This document shows, one piece after another, positions 1 to 8,636 of a DNA stretch of 64,000 bases; the stretch's first letter is position 1, and every line of letters starts with the position of its first letter. Below the pieces are notes generated by a model. The model saw only the letters and a list, made by a program, of their open reading frames with translations, ran no database searches and was not told the DNA's origin. The translations under genes and the position numbers were made by a program. This DNA is from Mycolicibacterium komossense (GTDB lineage Bacteria > Actinomycetota > Actinomycetes > Mycobacteriales > Mycobacteriaceae), in contig NZ_JACKTY010000033.1 of assembly GCF_025822605.1 (NCBI RefSeq), positions 351,237-415,236 of the forward strand. Reading direction: 5' to 3'.

Positions 1-3000
1 GCATGTGCGCGCTGCGGCCGGCCGTGGGCCACCACGCCTGAGGTTACATCGGTCTGGTCGCAGAGCAGGCCGACGGTGAGCAGGTGGGCGGCCAGGTAGA
101 CCGATTTGACGGGGACATGCTCGGTGGCGGCGATCCGGTTTGCGTTTGCACCCATCTGCGCCGGCATCGCCACGGTGTGCCGCAGGCGTGCGCTCGGGGG
201 CGATGCCGCGCCGCCAGTACGGGCGGAGCAGTGCCGCCAGCCCGGGATGCGGATCGTCGGTGCCCCGGCAAGGAGTTCGGACCAATAGGTGGCATCGCTC
301 GGGTCACTTCGGGAAAGACGTTCGGCGCGAACGTACTCCGCGAAAGACGGCAGCGCAGCGGCGGCAACGGCGCTGATCGCCGGGCGGTCCAGGTGTCGGT
401 AATCCTGGAGCAGTTCAGCGAGGATGGTCGATACGCTCCAACCGTCGAGGATGGCGTGGTGGAAGGCGAATACCACGTCCACCAGGTCCTCGGTGTCGCG
501 CCGGCGGTCGGGAAGCAGGAAAACACCGAGATGGTGCAGGCCCGGTTCGTCGAGCTGGTAGCCACGGTGCCTCCGGTCGGTGATATGTTCGCGGACAACG
601 GCTTCGGCTTCCGCTGACTCGGCAGCACGCAGGTCCACGACGGACAGCGGCGCCTCGATACCCGGATGCACCACCTGCAGGGGTTCGCTGAACCCGGCCA
701 GATGAAACGAGGTGCGCAACGCGGGGTGCCGCGCGATCAGCCGGCCCAGTGCGATCCGCCAGTTCGTCTCGTGCCACGGCATGTGCAGTCGGTACCGGAA
801 GACATCGTGATACGTGGAGGAATTCGCGTGTGCAGTGGCGTGGAACAACATGCCCAGCTGCAGCGTGGTCAGCGGGTAGGCGTCTTCCGCGTCGGCCAGT
901 CGGGTGCGATCGATGGCGCTGATGAGTTGGAACGGCTCGACCGGTGGCACCGGCTCTGAGCCGCCGAACGTGTGCTGGGCGAGTTCGGCGACCGTCGGGT
1001 ACCGGGCGATATCGCGGGTGTCTAACGTCAGCCCGCGCTGCTCGGCCAGCGCCCGGACCCGCAGCGTGAGGATGGAGTCGCCCCCCAGGTCGTAGAAATT
1101 GTCGTGCACCGACACCGAGGGGACGTCGAGGACTTCCTGCCACACCGCCGCCAGGGCCGCTTCGACATCATCGCGTGGGGCGGTGTGCACCGCGGGTGGT
1201 GTGTACTGCCGCAAGGCCATCAACGCGGTCCGGTCGGCCTTCCCGCTGGAGGTCACCGGGATCTCGTCGACGTGCCAGAACTGCGCGGGCACCATGAAAT
1301 CCGGAACCAGCTGGGCGAGAGAAGCCCGTAGGCCGGGTGTGTCCGGTCCAGCCGGGGCAACGTAGAAGGCCGCGAGATGGGTTCCGCGGCTGGGTGTGTG
1401 CTCAGCGACGACGACGGCGTCGGTGACTCCTGGTATGCGGGAGATGGCCTGCTCGACTTCGCCGGGCTCGACGCGGTTACCGCGGATCTTGACCTGACGG
1501 TCGATACGCCCGAGATATTCGAGCTGACCGTCGGCCAGCCACCGGGCCAGATCACCGGTCCGGTACATGCGTTGCCCCGGGTGGAACGGGTCGTCGACGA
1601 AGGACTGTGTGTCGAGATCGCCGCGGTTCAGGTAGCCGCGCGCGACGCCGGCGCCGGCGATGCACAATTCGCCACCGATGCCGACCGGTTGCGGCTGGCC
1701 CGCGGGAGAGAGGACATAGAGGCGAGTGTTGTCGATCGGCCTGCCGATCGGGATGCGCCGCGGCGGTTCGTCGGTGTCGGTCGGGCAGTCGAACCACGAC
1801 ACATCGACCGTTGCCTCGGTCGGCCCGTAGAGGTTGACCAGACGCGGCGCCGCGGCAGCACGATGGGCGAAGGCGCGGTTGAAGCGCAGCACCTGGCTTG
1901 GGCGCAGCGCCTCACCACTGCAGAACACCAGCCGCAGACTGTCGGCATCCCCGAGTGCACGGTCCGACTCCTCGAGGGCGTCGAGAAACGGGGTCAGCAT
2001 CGACGGGACGAAATGCATGACGGTGACTCGTGACGCCGCGACGGCCTCCAGGATGGCCCGCGGATCCTTCTCGTCGCCGGGTGCCAACAGCGCGACGGCC
2101 GCGCCCTGCATCGCCCACCAGAACAGCTCCCACACCGAGACGTCAAACGAGATCGACGTCTTCTGCAGGATGACGTCACCCGGCCCGATCGGATAGCGGC
2201 GCTGCATCCAGTCCAACCGGTTCAGTACGGAATGATGTTCGACTGCAACCCCTTTGGGTCTTCCCGTCGAACCGGAGGTGTAGATGACGTAGGCGAGGTC
2301 ACGCCCTGATGGCACTGGCTCTGTGGACCTCGGTCCGCCGGTCGGCGCCGCCGGATGGATGACCGGCGTGTCGGCAGGCAGCGGTACCGCTTCGTCGGCG
2401 AGCGCGACGGCTGCGGCGCTGTCGCTCAGGACGTAGCCGATGCGCTCGGCGGGATGGCGTGGGTCGACCGGCACGTACGCGGCACCGGCATGCAGGGCCG
2501 CGAACACCGAAGTCACCAGTTCGGGGCTGCGCTCGACGATCACTCCGACACGGTCCCCGGTGGTGATGCCGCGGGCACGCAATGTCTCGCCGAGTTCGGC
2601 GGTGCGCGTGGCGAGCTCGGCATAGGTTACCGGTGGTGTGGCGTCGGACAGCACGGCGACCGCATCCGGCGTGGCCGCTGCCTGCGCCATGATCCGGTCG
2701 ATGACGCTGGACGTGTCGTCACTGGGCACTGCCGTGCTGCACGCGCGGTCGGTCAGCGTGTCGTACTCCTGCGCCGAGAGCATCGACAGCGTCGTCGGAT
2801 CCGCGTCGAGCGCGTCGAGCCCGGCGTAGAGCAACGTCTTCAGCTGACGCTCGACCGCTTCGATGGGATAGTCCTCGTCGAACACATCGGTGGCGTAGTC
2901 GAAGATCAGCTCCATCGGACCGTCCTGGTCGAGCTCGTGGATGTGCACCGCGAGGGTGAGCACATCAGATCCCTGGGGCAGGCCCTCGACGCTCTCCACG

Positions 3001-4118
3001 ATGTCCGACAGCCCCCCGGCCTGGGGCAGCCGAAGGTAGTTGACGGTGACATCGAACAGCGGTCCCGGTGGACGGCCTTCGCGACGCAACTCGCTCATCA
3101 GGTCGCCGAGCGCAAAACGCTGGCGTGCCTTGGTGTTCTGCACCCGTTGTTTGACATCGGCGACGACGTCGCGCAGAGCGGAGTGTGTGCGCAGATCAAT
3201 GCGCAGCGGCAGCGTATTCGCCAGATGGCCACCCACCAGACCCATCTCGGCGGGGGTGGTGCGGTTGTTCAGCGGGATGCCGACCGTGACGTCGTCACTA
3301 CGCAGTACCGCGCCCAGGTAGGTGCCGACCATGGTGCACAGATAGGGAAAGAACGGCAGGCCCAGGGACCGTACCCGGTTCGCGAACTCGCGCGGCAGCT
3401 CGCAGACGTATCTCTGTACCGGCGCGAGTGTCACCCCCGGCCGGTCGAACAGGGCCGCCGCCGCCGTACGAGTCCGGTCGACCAGGAAGTCACGGTCGTC
3501 GCGCCACTGCGGCGAATTCCGATACTCATGGGCGCTGTCCACTGCGTCACGGAATGAGGTCGCGGGCAATGCAGCAGGTTCGCCGGTGGCCACCACGCTG
3601 GTGTAGTCGGTCAGCACGTAGGCGGCGAGGGTGAACAGCCCGGTGGCGTCGGTCGCGACGTGATGCGAGCGCAGCAGCACCGAGTACGCTTCTGCGCTCT
3701 CGCGAAGCAAGATCAGCTGCAGCGGGACACGGCCGTCGCGCAGGTCGATGGGGGAGTTCATCTCGGCGCGGATGACCGCTTGTGCCGCGGCGGCCGGATC
3801 GGGATGTGCCGACAGATCGCGATGGTCGATCGGCGGCATCTGCTGCGCCCATTCTTGATACGGCACGCCGTCGGAAACGCCGAACCGTACGCGCATCGCG
3901 TCATGGTGTTGCCACGCGCGCTCGTAGCATTCGATCAGCAGGTCGATATCGATATCACCGACGAGGTGAGCCTGCAACCCCGAGACATAACAGGTCTGTC
4001 CAGGGAACAGCTCGGTGATCATCCAGAGATCACGCTGGTAGGCACTGAGCTGCCGACGCCACTGATGGGCCCCGTCGGTACCGGAGCCGGCCTGCGTCAA
4101 CGAGTCGACGGTATTCAC
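1..4118 (-). CDS. Nonribosomal peptide synthetase, C-A-PCP-C..., 3' end beyond window
   Basis: Builds a peptide on a phosphopantetheine arm in the cytoplasm. The frame is open from GTG 4118 to the left edge (about 1,372 codons, no stop), so the gene is partial. An in-frame TGA lies upstream and GTG 4118 is the first usable start after it. Order: condensation domain with HHVATDA at about residue 152 (canonical HHxxxDG, here the Gly is Ala); adenylation domain with YTSGSTG near residue 610, NLYGPTE, YRTGDL and GKADR; carrier domain with LGGDS at 1011-1015; second condensation domain with HHAILDG at 1220-1226, cut by the edge. The specificity positions read D-V-W-H-F-S-L-V-D, which I recognise as the serine code of the EntF type, so serine loading is inferred. 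The first domain being a condensation domain suggests acyl-primed or trans-loaded initiation. The product is unknown. A divergent ABC exporter lies 465 bp away. Confidence 0.93.
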   Translation of the reverse strand, partial: MNTVDSLTQAGSGTDGAHQWRRQLSAYQRDLWMITELFPGQTCYVSGLQAHLVGDIDIDLLIECYERAWQHHDAMRVRFGVSDGVPYQEWAQQMPPIDHRDLSAHPDPAAAAQAVIRAEMNSPIDLRDGRVPLQLILLRESAEAYSVLLRSHHVATDATGLFTLAAYVLTDYTSVVATGEPAALPATSFRDAVDSAHEYRNSPQWRDDRDFLVDRTRTAAAALFDRPGVTLAPVQRYVCELPREFANRVRSLGLPFFPYLCTMVGTYLGAVLRSDDVTVGIPLNNRTTPAEMGLVGGHLANTLPLRIDLRTHSALRDVVADVKQRVQNTKARQRFALGDLMSELRREGRPPGPLFDVTVNYLRLPQAGGLSDIVESVEGLPQGSDVLTLAVHIHELDQDGPMELIFDYATDVFDEDYPIEAVERQLKTLLYAGLDALDADPTTLSMLSAQEYDTLTDRACSTAVPSDDTSSVIDRIMAQAAATPDAVAVLSDATPPVTYAELATRTAELGETLRARGITTGDRVGVIVERSPELVTSVFAALHAGAAYVPVDPRHPAERIGYVLSDSAAAVALADEAVPLPADTPVIHPAAPTGGPRSTEPVPSGRDLAYVIYTSGSTGRPKGVAVEHHSVLNRLDWMQRRYPIGPGDVILQKTSISFDVSVWELFWWAMQGAAVALLAPGDEKDPRAILEAVAASRVTVMHFVPSMLTPFLDALEESDRALGDADSLRLVFCSGEALRPSQVLRFNRAFAHRAAAAPRLVNLYGPTEATVDVSWFDCPTDTDEPPRRIPIGRPIDNTRLYVLSPAGQPQPVGIGGELCIAGAGVARGYLNRGDLDTQSFVDDPFHPGQRMYRTGDLARWLADGQLEYLGRIDRQVKIRGNRVEPGEVEQAISRIPGVTDAVVVAEHTPSRGTHLAAFYVAPAGPDTPGLRASLAQLVPDFMVPAQFWHVDEIPVTSSGKADRTALMALRQYTPPAVHTAPRDDVEAALAAVWQEVLDVPSVSVHDNFYDLGGDSILTLRVRALAEQRGLTLDTRDIARYPTVAELAQHTFGGSEPVPPVEPFQLISAIDRTRLADAEDAYPLTTLQLGMLFHATAHANSSTYHDVFRYRLHMPWHETNWRIALGRLIARHPALRTSFHLAGFSEPLQVVHPGIEAPLSVVDLRAAESAEAEAVVREHITDRRHRGYQLDEPGLHHLGVFLLPDRRRDTEDLVDVVFAFHHAILDGWSVSTILAELLQDYRHLDRPAISAVAAAALPSFAEYVRAERLSRSDPSDATYWSELLAGAPTIRIPGWRHCSARTGGAASPPSARLRHTVAMPAQMGANANRIAATEHVPVKSVYLAAHLLTVGLLCDQTDVTSGVVAHGRPQRAH

Positions 4119-4582
4119 GATCTGTGTTGCACCCTTCGTCAGAACCGGACGGAGCCGAGCAAAAGTCGGTCACCGCCAACGGGGGATGCTAAATCGACGC
4201 GGAGGAAAATGGTGGGCTACCTTTCGCGCATCGGCCCAGGTAATGGCGCCCACGGCGGGCCAGGGCGCGGAGTCGACGCCGAGATGCCGCGGGCGCCGCC
4301 CGGCGCATCAGGGCCACGACCGCTGATTCCGCAGCCTGTCCATCGACAGGAAATGAATTCGCCGCCCAAATCTGGGAATGAGGTCAGACTGGCGCTTCGC
4401 GCCGACGAACGCGAAGCTGCCCACCCGTGGCCGCTGATCAAAGCCACCGCACCAAGTGGATTCGGCAACGAAATCCGTTGTGCCCGCGATACACCGACGT
4501 AACCGGGATCCGGCCGAGTTAACGCGCCGGACACTGCACGCGCCAACCGGCGAAACAACTCGATCCGAACATCGCACTTGAT
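4119..4582. promoter_or_regulatory. Divergent intergenic region between the NRPS and the ABC exporter
   Basis: No convincing gene is seen in these 464 bp; open frames on both strands are long only because of GC content. The region must hold the promoters of both divergent units. On the minus strand a TAGCAT hexamer near 4187-4192 is a possible -10 for the NRPS gene, leaving a leader of about 60-70 nt. No clear operator palindrome was found. Confidence 0.4.
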
Positions 4583-5752
4583 ATGGAGACCTCAACGACT
4601 ACAGCGACATCACCGCGACCGCCGGCGATCGAACTCAGTACCGGGAACACCTTCATGTGTCTGGTGCGGTTCGCGTTCGCCAACATCCGGCGACGCCCCG
4701 AACGGTTCGTGCTGTCCGTGCTCGGCATCGCCCTCGCACTCGCCTGTGTCTGCGTCGTGCGCACGATATCGTCGAGTTTCGCTATCACCGGCGCGGATTC
4801 GGTGACCGACGTCCTGGGTGAGGCGCAGCTGTGGGCCGTCCCCGCGGCCGGCGTGCACTTCGATCAAGGGGCGCAAGCGCTTATCGCCGACGGGGCTGCC
4901 CCGGACATCGCGATTCCCGATGGCTGGCGCGGTGTCCGCACGATCTCCGGGTTGACCGAGATCAACGGCAACCCGGTATCGCTGCGCGGAACCGACGAAA
5001 TACCATCGGGCCAAGCTGTTTTCGGTTCTGCACTGGCCGAACGCCTCCTGGTGAACGCTGGCGACGCCATCAGCATCGGCGGCCAGCGGGTGACCGTCGC
5101 GGTCGACGGCAGCGGGCAATCGGCAACGGTGTCATCGGCTCTGGCGCAGTCCGTGGTCGGTGACAAGGGATGGTGGACCGTCTATGCGCCGGCCGGAGAG
5201 GAGAAGCGCCGCGATATCGCCCAGATCTTCGGGACAGCCGTCGGCCTGCCGGCGACCGCGGACCCCTCGATCCAACCGGAAGCCGGTGGCCAAGGGCTGG
5301 TCTATGACACCGTCGGCGGCTCTGGGCCGTTGACCTTCGACCAGAAGTTCTCGGCATTGTTCTCGGGCAAGGTGACCAGCTCCACGCTCGGACTGATCTC
5401 GACGATCGGTCTGGTGCTCGGTTTCGTCATCGCGGTGTCGTCATTTCTGGCCGCGGTACAGGAGCGAAAGCGGGAGTTCGGCATCATGTCGAGCATCGGG
5501 CTGGCCGATGAAGTGCTGTACTTCTTCCTCGTCGAATCCTTCATCGTGTTCGTTGCGTCCTACGTGTTAGGCGTGTTAGGTGCGGGAGTTGCTGTAGCAC
5601 TGGTTATTCCGGGTATTGCCACCCCGGCGGCGTGGTTGCAGGCGTGCGGCATGGTCCTGGCTTTCGTGCCTGCGATGGCGATCGTCGGCGCGCTGGTTCC
5701 TGTTCACCGGCTGCTACAGCAGCGCCCCGTAGATCTGCTGGGAGACCGCTGA
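4583..5752 (+). CDS. ABC transporter permease, FtsX/MacB type
   Basis: Membrane subunit of an ABC transporter of the MacB/LolC type, which usually moves peptides, lipids or drugs out of the membrane rather than importing solutes. The 389-residue protein has an N-terminal membrane helix after RRRPERF, a large extracytoplasmic domain (about residues 60-260), and three C-terminal helices of the FtsX domain (about 270-385), the last ending near the RLLQQRP motif. ATG 4583 lacks a clear ribosome site; ATG 4655 (MCLVRFAFANI), just before the first helix, is an alternative start. It overlaps the next permease gene by one base (TGATG) and forms an operon with it and the ATPase. Being divergent from the NRPS it could export that peptide, but this is inference. 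Confidence 0.85.
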   Translation: METSTTTATSPRPPAIELSTGNTFMCLVRFAFANIRRRPERFVLSVLGIALALACVCVVRTISSSFAITGADSVTDVLGEAQLWAVPAAGVHFDQGAQALIADGAAPDIAIPDGWRGVRTISGLTEINGNPVSLRGTDEIPSGQAVFGSALAERLLVNAGDAISIGGQRVTVAVDGSGQSATVSSALAQSVVGDKGWWTVYAPAGEEKRRDIAQIFGTAVGLPATADPSIQPEAGGQGLVYDTVGGSGPLTFDQKFSALFSGKVTSSTLGLISTIGLVLGFVIAVSSFLAAVQERKREFGIMSSIGLADEVLYFFLVESFIVFVASYVLGVLGAGVAVALVIPGIATPAAWLQACGMVLAFVPAMAIVGALVPVHRLLQQRPVDLLGDR

Positions 5753-6318
5753 TGATCCGTTACGGCCTGTCCTATGGCTACATGTCGGCGCGCCGCCGCA
5801 TCAAAGAGATGATCCTGCCCGTGGTGACCACCGCCACCGGCGCCTTCCTCGTCGTTCTGGTCTTCGGGATGTCTGCGGGAATTCAGGCCCAATCCGCAAC
5901 GCTGGGCCACGCCGACGAGATCAACCGAGCCGTGATACTGATCTCGGTGACCGTCTTGTTGGTCGGCGTTGTGGAGGTGGCGGTCGCGACCACGCGCACA
6001 GTCGCGCATCGCACTCGTGAACTCGGTGTGCTCGGCGCCAACGGTGTTCCTCGCAAACCGGTGGTAACCGCTCTGCTCGTGGAGCCGGTCGTAGCGGCTG
6101 TCCTTGGCGCAGTACTAGGTGCGGTACTGGCAGTTATCAGCGGAATAGCCTTAGGTGCAACGGGATTTGCGCCCGCCGGGGTCTCCTCCGGCGGACTGGC
6201 GGTTGGCTCTCTCATTGCGATCGGCGTCAGCATCGTGGCCGCGGTCGCCACCAGCATTGTGCCCACGTGGAACGCGGCGTCGCGTCCCCCCATCCGATCC
6301 CTATCCAGCGGAGGCTAG
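5752..6318 (+). CDS. Short FtsX-like ABC permease
   Basis: Second membrane subunit, 188 residues, starting MIRYGLSYGYM at ATG 5752, which overlaps the stop of the previous permease. It has an N-terminal helix (about 22-42), then almost at once three further helices of the FtsX core (about 60-80, 105-140 and 155-175). The large extracytoplasmic domain of the first permease is missing, so the pair is asymmetric: one full-length and one minimal subunit. A frame open upstream to 5632 would give a longer product, but it would lie inside the first gene. ATG 5752 with translational coupling is preferred. The ATPase gene follows after 6 bp. Confidence 0.8.
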   Translation: MIRYGLSYGYMSARRRIKEMILPVVTTATGAFLVVLVFGMSAGIQAQSATLGHADEINRAVILISVTVLLVGVVEVAVATTRTVAHRTRELGVLGANGVPRKPVVTALLVEPVVAAVLGAVLGAVLAVISGIALGATGFAPAGVSSGGLAVGSLIAIGVSIVAAVATSIVPTWNAASRPPIRSLSSGG

Positions 6319-6324
6319 AAAACC

Positions 6325-7071
6325 ATGACCGCGATAAACGACACCACGGCGACCACGTCGGCAGAGCCGACGGTGGGGGCACCGGTGGAACTGTCGAAGA
6401 CGCCCGTCATCGAGATCAGTGACGTGTGGAAGCTGCACAAGCTCGGCGATGAGGTGGTCAAAGCTCTCATCTCGGTGGATTTGACGGTGCTGCCCGGCGA
6501 GTTCGTCTGCCTGATGGGTCCCAGCGGCAGCGGGAAGTCGACACTTCTCAACATGATCGGCGGTCTCGACCGACCCACGAAGGGGTCGATCATCGTCGCC
6601 GGCCGCGATACCGGCAAGCTCACCGAGAGCCAGTTCGCGGCGCTGCGGCATGAGACGGTCGGCTTCATCTTCCAGAGCTACAACCTGATCCCGTTCCTGT
6701 CGGCGGTCGAGAACGTCGAGTTACCACTGATGTTCGAACCCTACGACCGGAAGTCGTTGCGCAAGCGCGCCTTGGAGCTTCTCGACCTCGTCGGACTCAG
6801 CCACCGGGTGGACCACCAGCCGACCAAGATGTCGGGAGGTGAGCAGCAGCGCACCGCGATAGCGCGCTCGCTGATCAGTAATCCGACGCTCGTTCTCGCC
6901 GATGAGCCGACAGCCAATCTCGATCACCGGACTGGAGAGACGGTGGTCCGCATGTTGCGCGACCTGTGTTCGACGCTCGGCGTCACAGTTGTTGCCAGCA
7001 CCCATGATCCCACGGTGGCCGACGAAGCGAGCCGTGTCGTCCGGATGAAAGATGGACAAATCATCAATTGA
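6325..7071 (+). CDS. ABC transporter ATPase, LolD/MacB type
   Basis: Cytoplasmic nucleotide-binding subunit of 248 residues that powers the two FtsX-type permeases just upstream. Walker A is GPSGSGKST (about residues 70-78), the Q-loop region reads FIFQSYNLIP, the signature is MSGGEQQR, Walker B is LVLADEPTANLD and the H-loop is STHDP. The sequence fits the exporter class that includes LolD and MacB, not importers. The first 30 residues are rich in Thr and Ala and lie outside the domain. It ends 47 bp before the APC permease gene, so it may share a transcript with the amine genes. Confidence 0.92.
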   Translation: MTAINDTTATTSAEPTVGAPVELSKTPVIEISDVWKLHKLGDEVVKALISVDLTVLPGEFVCLMGPSGSGKSTLLNMIGGLDRPTKGSIIVAGRDTGKLTESQFAALRHETVGFIFQSYNLIPFLSAVENVELPLMFEPYDRKSLRKRALELLDLVGLSHRVDHQPTKMSGGEQQRTAIARSLISNPTLVLADEPTANLDHRTGETVVRMLRDLCSTLGVTVVASTHDPTVADEASRVVRMKDGQIIN

Positions 7072-7118
7072 GCAAGCCGGAAATTCAACTGATCCAACGG
7101 GATTGGGAGTAAACACGT

Positions 7119-8633
7119 ATGACCCAAGAACTCGAGACTTCGGCCTCGGCGCACCGCGACAAGCTCCTCACCACTGAGCTTGTCCCTGAACAGATTCTCC
7201 CCAAAGTGATGACCACCTTCGGGCTGGTCGCCACGTATGTGTTCATCATCTGTTGGATCACCGGCTCATCGGTCATCGCATCCGGTGGCTGGACCGCCAT
7301 CCCGATGTGGATCCTCGGTATCCTCACCTTCCTCGTGCCGGCCGGTATGGCTGTCGCCGAACTTGGCAACCTGTGGCCAGGTCAGGGCGGCGTGTACATC
7401 TGGGCGACCCGCACGATGGGTGAGACCTGGGGCTTCATCGGCGGTTACCTGTCCTGGATACCGGTCATCCTCAACGCCGCTTCGTCACCTGCGGTGGTGG
7501 TCCAGTTCCTGCTGCTGGCCTTCCACGCCGAACTCGGTCTGACCGTCAGCATCATTTTGCAGTTGGTCATCCTCTGGGCTGTGATCGGTTTGGCCTTGGC
7601 GAAACTCGCCGCCAACCAGCGAGTGATGAACACCGTTTTCATCATCTACGGCGTGCTTACGGCGGTCATCTTCGTTTCCGGCCTCGTTTACGCCGTCAAT
7701 AACGGTTCGGCTACCCCGTTCGCTCTGCGCGACGTGATGGTGCCCGACTTCGCCGGCGCCGGCTTCCTTTACGGCACCGTGCTGCTGTACCTGCTCGGTG
7801 TGGAGACTCCGTACAACATGGGGGCGGAGTTCCTCTCGGTGCGTAAGAGTGGACCGAAGATGGTCATCTTGGGCTCAGCTGCGCTGGTCGTCATCTACTT
7901 GATGACCACGGTGGGAACGATGCTCGCATTGCCCAGTGACCAGATCGATCCGGTCACCGGTGTCATCGGCATGCTGGGCGTTGCCGCCCCCAAGGGTGTG
8001 ATGGAAGTCGCGGCCGTCGTCTTGGCCGGGATCATCTTCGTGGCGTTGGTTGCCTACCAGATCGCGTACTCGCGCCTGATCTTCGTTTCCGGCCTCGAGC
8101 GGCACCTGCCGCGGATTTTCACCCACCTCAACCCGCGCACCCGTAACCCGGTGACGGCCGTACTGATCCAGGGTGTGCTCTCGTCGCTGATCCTGGTGGG
8201 GTTGTACTCGCAGAGCAGCATGGCCAATGTCACCATCTTCATCCAGGGTGGGCTGTCCACCGTCTGGCTGGTTTCCGGCGTGTTCTTTCTCTTCCCGGTC
8301 ATCATCGCCCGCAAGAAGTATGCGGATCGTTATGCCAACGAACAGTTCTGGCGGATTCCCGGCGGCAGTGTCGGAGTCTGGGTCACTGTCATCGTCGGCA
8401 CGATCGGCACTATCGGGGGCGTGTACTACTCGTTCGCCAAATCCTGGATCAAGGATGTCCCGGACAGCACCTGGATGACCTGGACCGGCGGCATCTCGAT
8501 CGGCATCGTCGCCCTCGGTGTGGCCGTCTACGTGTTCGGCCGCCGTGCCGCGCACAAGACCAGCAGCGAAGACGCATTGGCTCACCTCGCCGTGCTCGAT
8601 CTCACCAAGAAGAACGAAACAGAGGCGGTCTAA
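7119..8633 (+). CDS. APC-superfamily amino acid/amine permease
   Basis: Secondary transporter in the cytoplasmic membrane, 504 residues with about 12 hydrophobic helices. The first helix carries the GSSVIASGGW segment, and the region with PGQGGVYIW is the usual APC helix 2-3 motif. ATG 7119 has GGGAG about 10 nt upstream. The stop is 3 bp before the copper amine oxidase start, so the two are surely co-transcribed. That pairing points to uptake of a primary amine such as tyramine, phenylethylamine or a short alkylamine. The substrate itself cannot be read from sequence. Confidence 0.88.
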   Translation: MTQELETSASAHRDKLLTTELVPEQILPKVMTTFGLVATYVFIICWITGSSVIASGGWTAIPMWILGILTFLVPAGMAVAELGNLWPGQGGVYIWATRTMGETWGFIGGYLSWIPVILNAASSPAVVVQFLLLAFHAELGLTVSIILQLVILWAVIGLALAKLAANQRVMNTVFIIYGVLTAVIFVSGLVYAVNNGSATPFALRDVMVPDFAGAGFLYGTVLLYLLGVETPYNMGAEFLSVRKSGPKMVILGSAALVVIYLMTTVGTMLALPSDQIDPVTGVIGMLGVAAPKGVMEVAAVVLAGIIFVALVAYQIAYSRLIFVSGLERHLPRIFTHLNPRTRNPVTAVLIQGVLSSLILVGLYSQSSMANVTIFIQGGLSTVWLVSGVFFLFPVIIARKKYADRYANEQFWRIPGGSVGVWVTVIVGTIGTIGGVYYSFAKSWIKDVPDSTWMTWTGGISIGIVALGVAVYVFGRRAAHKTSSEDALAHLAVLDLTKKNETEAV

Positions 8634-8636
8634 CCG

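Noticed and set aside
2355..3557. A 400-codon open frame on the + strand opposite the NRPS
   Set aside because: The composition (Arg/Val/Asp/His-rich, no domain) is that of an antisense shadow; the minus strand encodes intact condensation-domain sequence here.
1..4118. The idea that the NRPS gene is broken because many short frames appear there
   Set aside because: The frame starting at GTG 4118 is open to the window edge, and motifs at 3665, 2147, 1088 and 461 all lie in that one frame.
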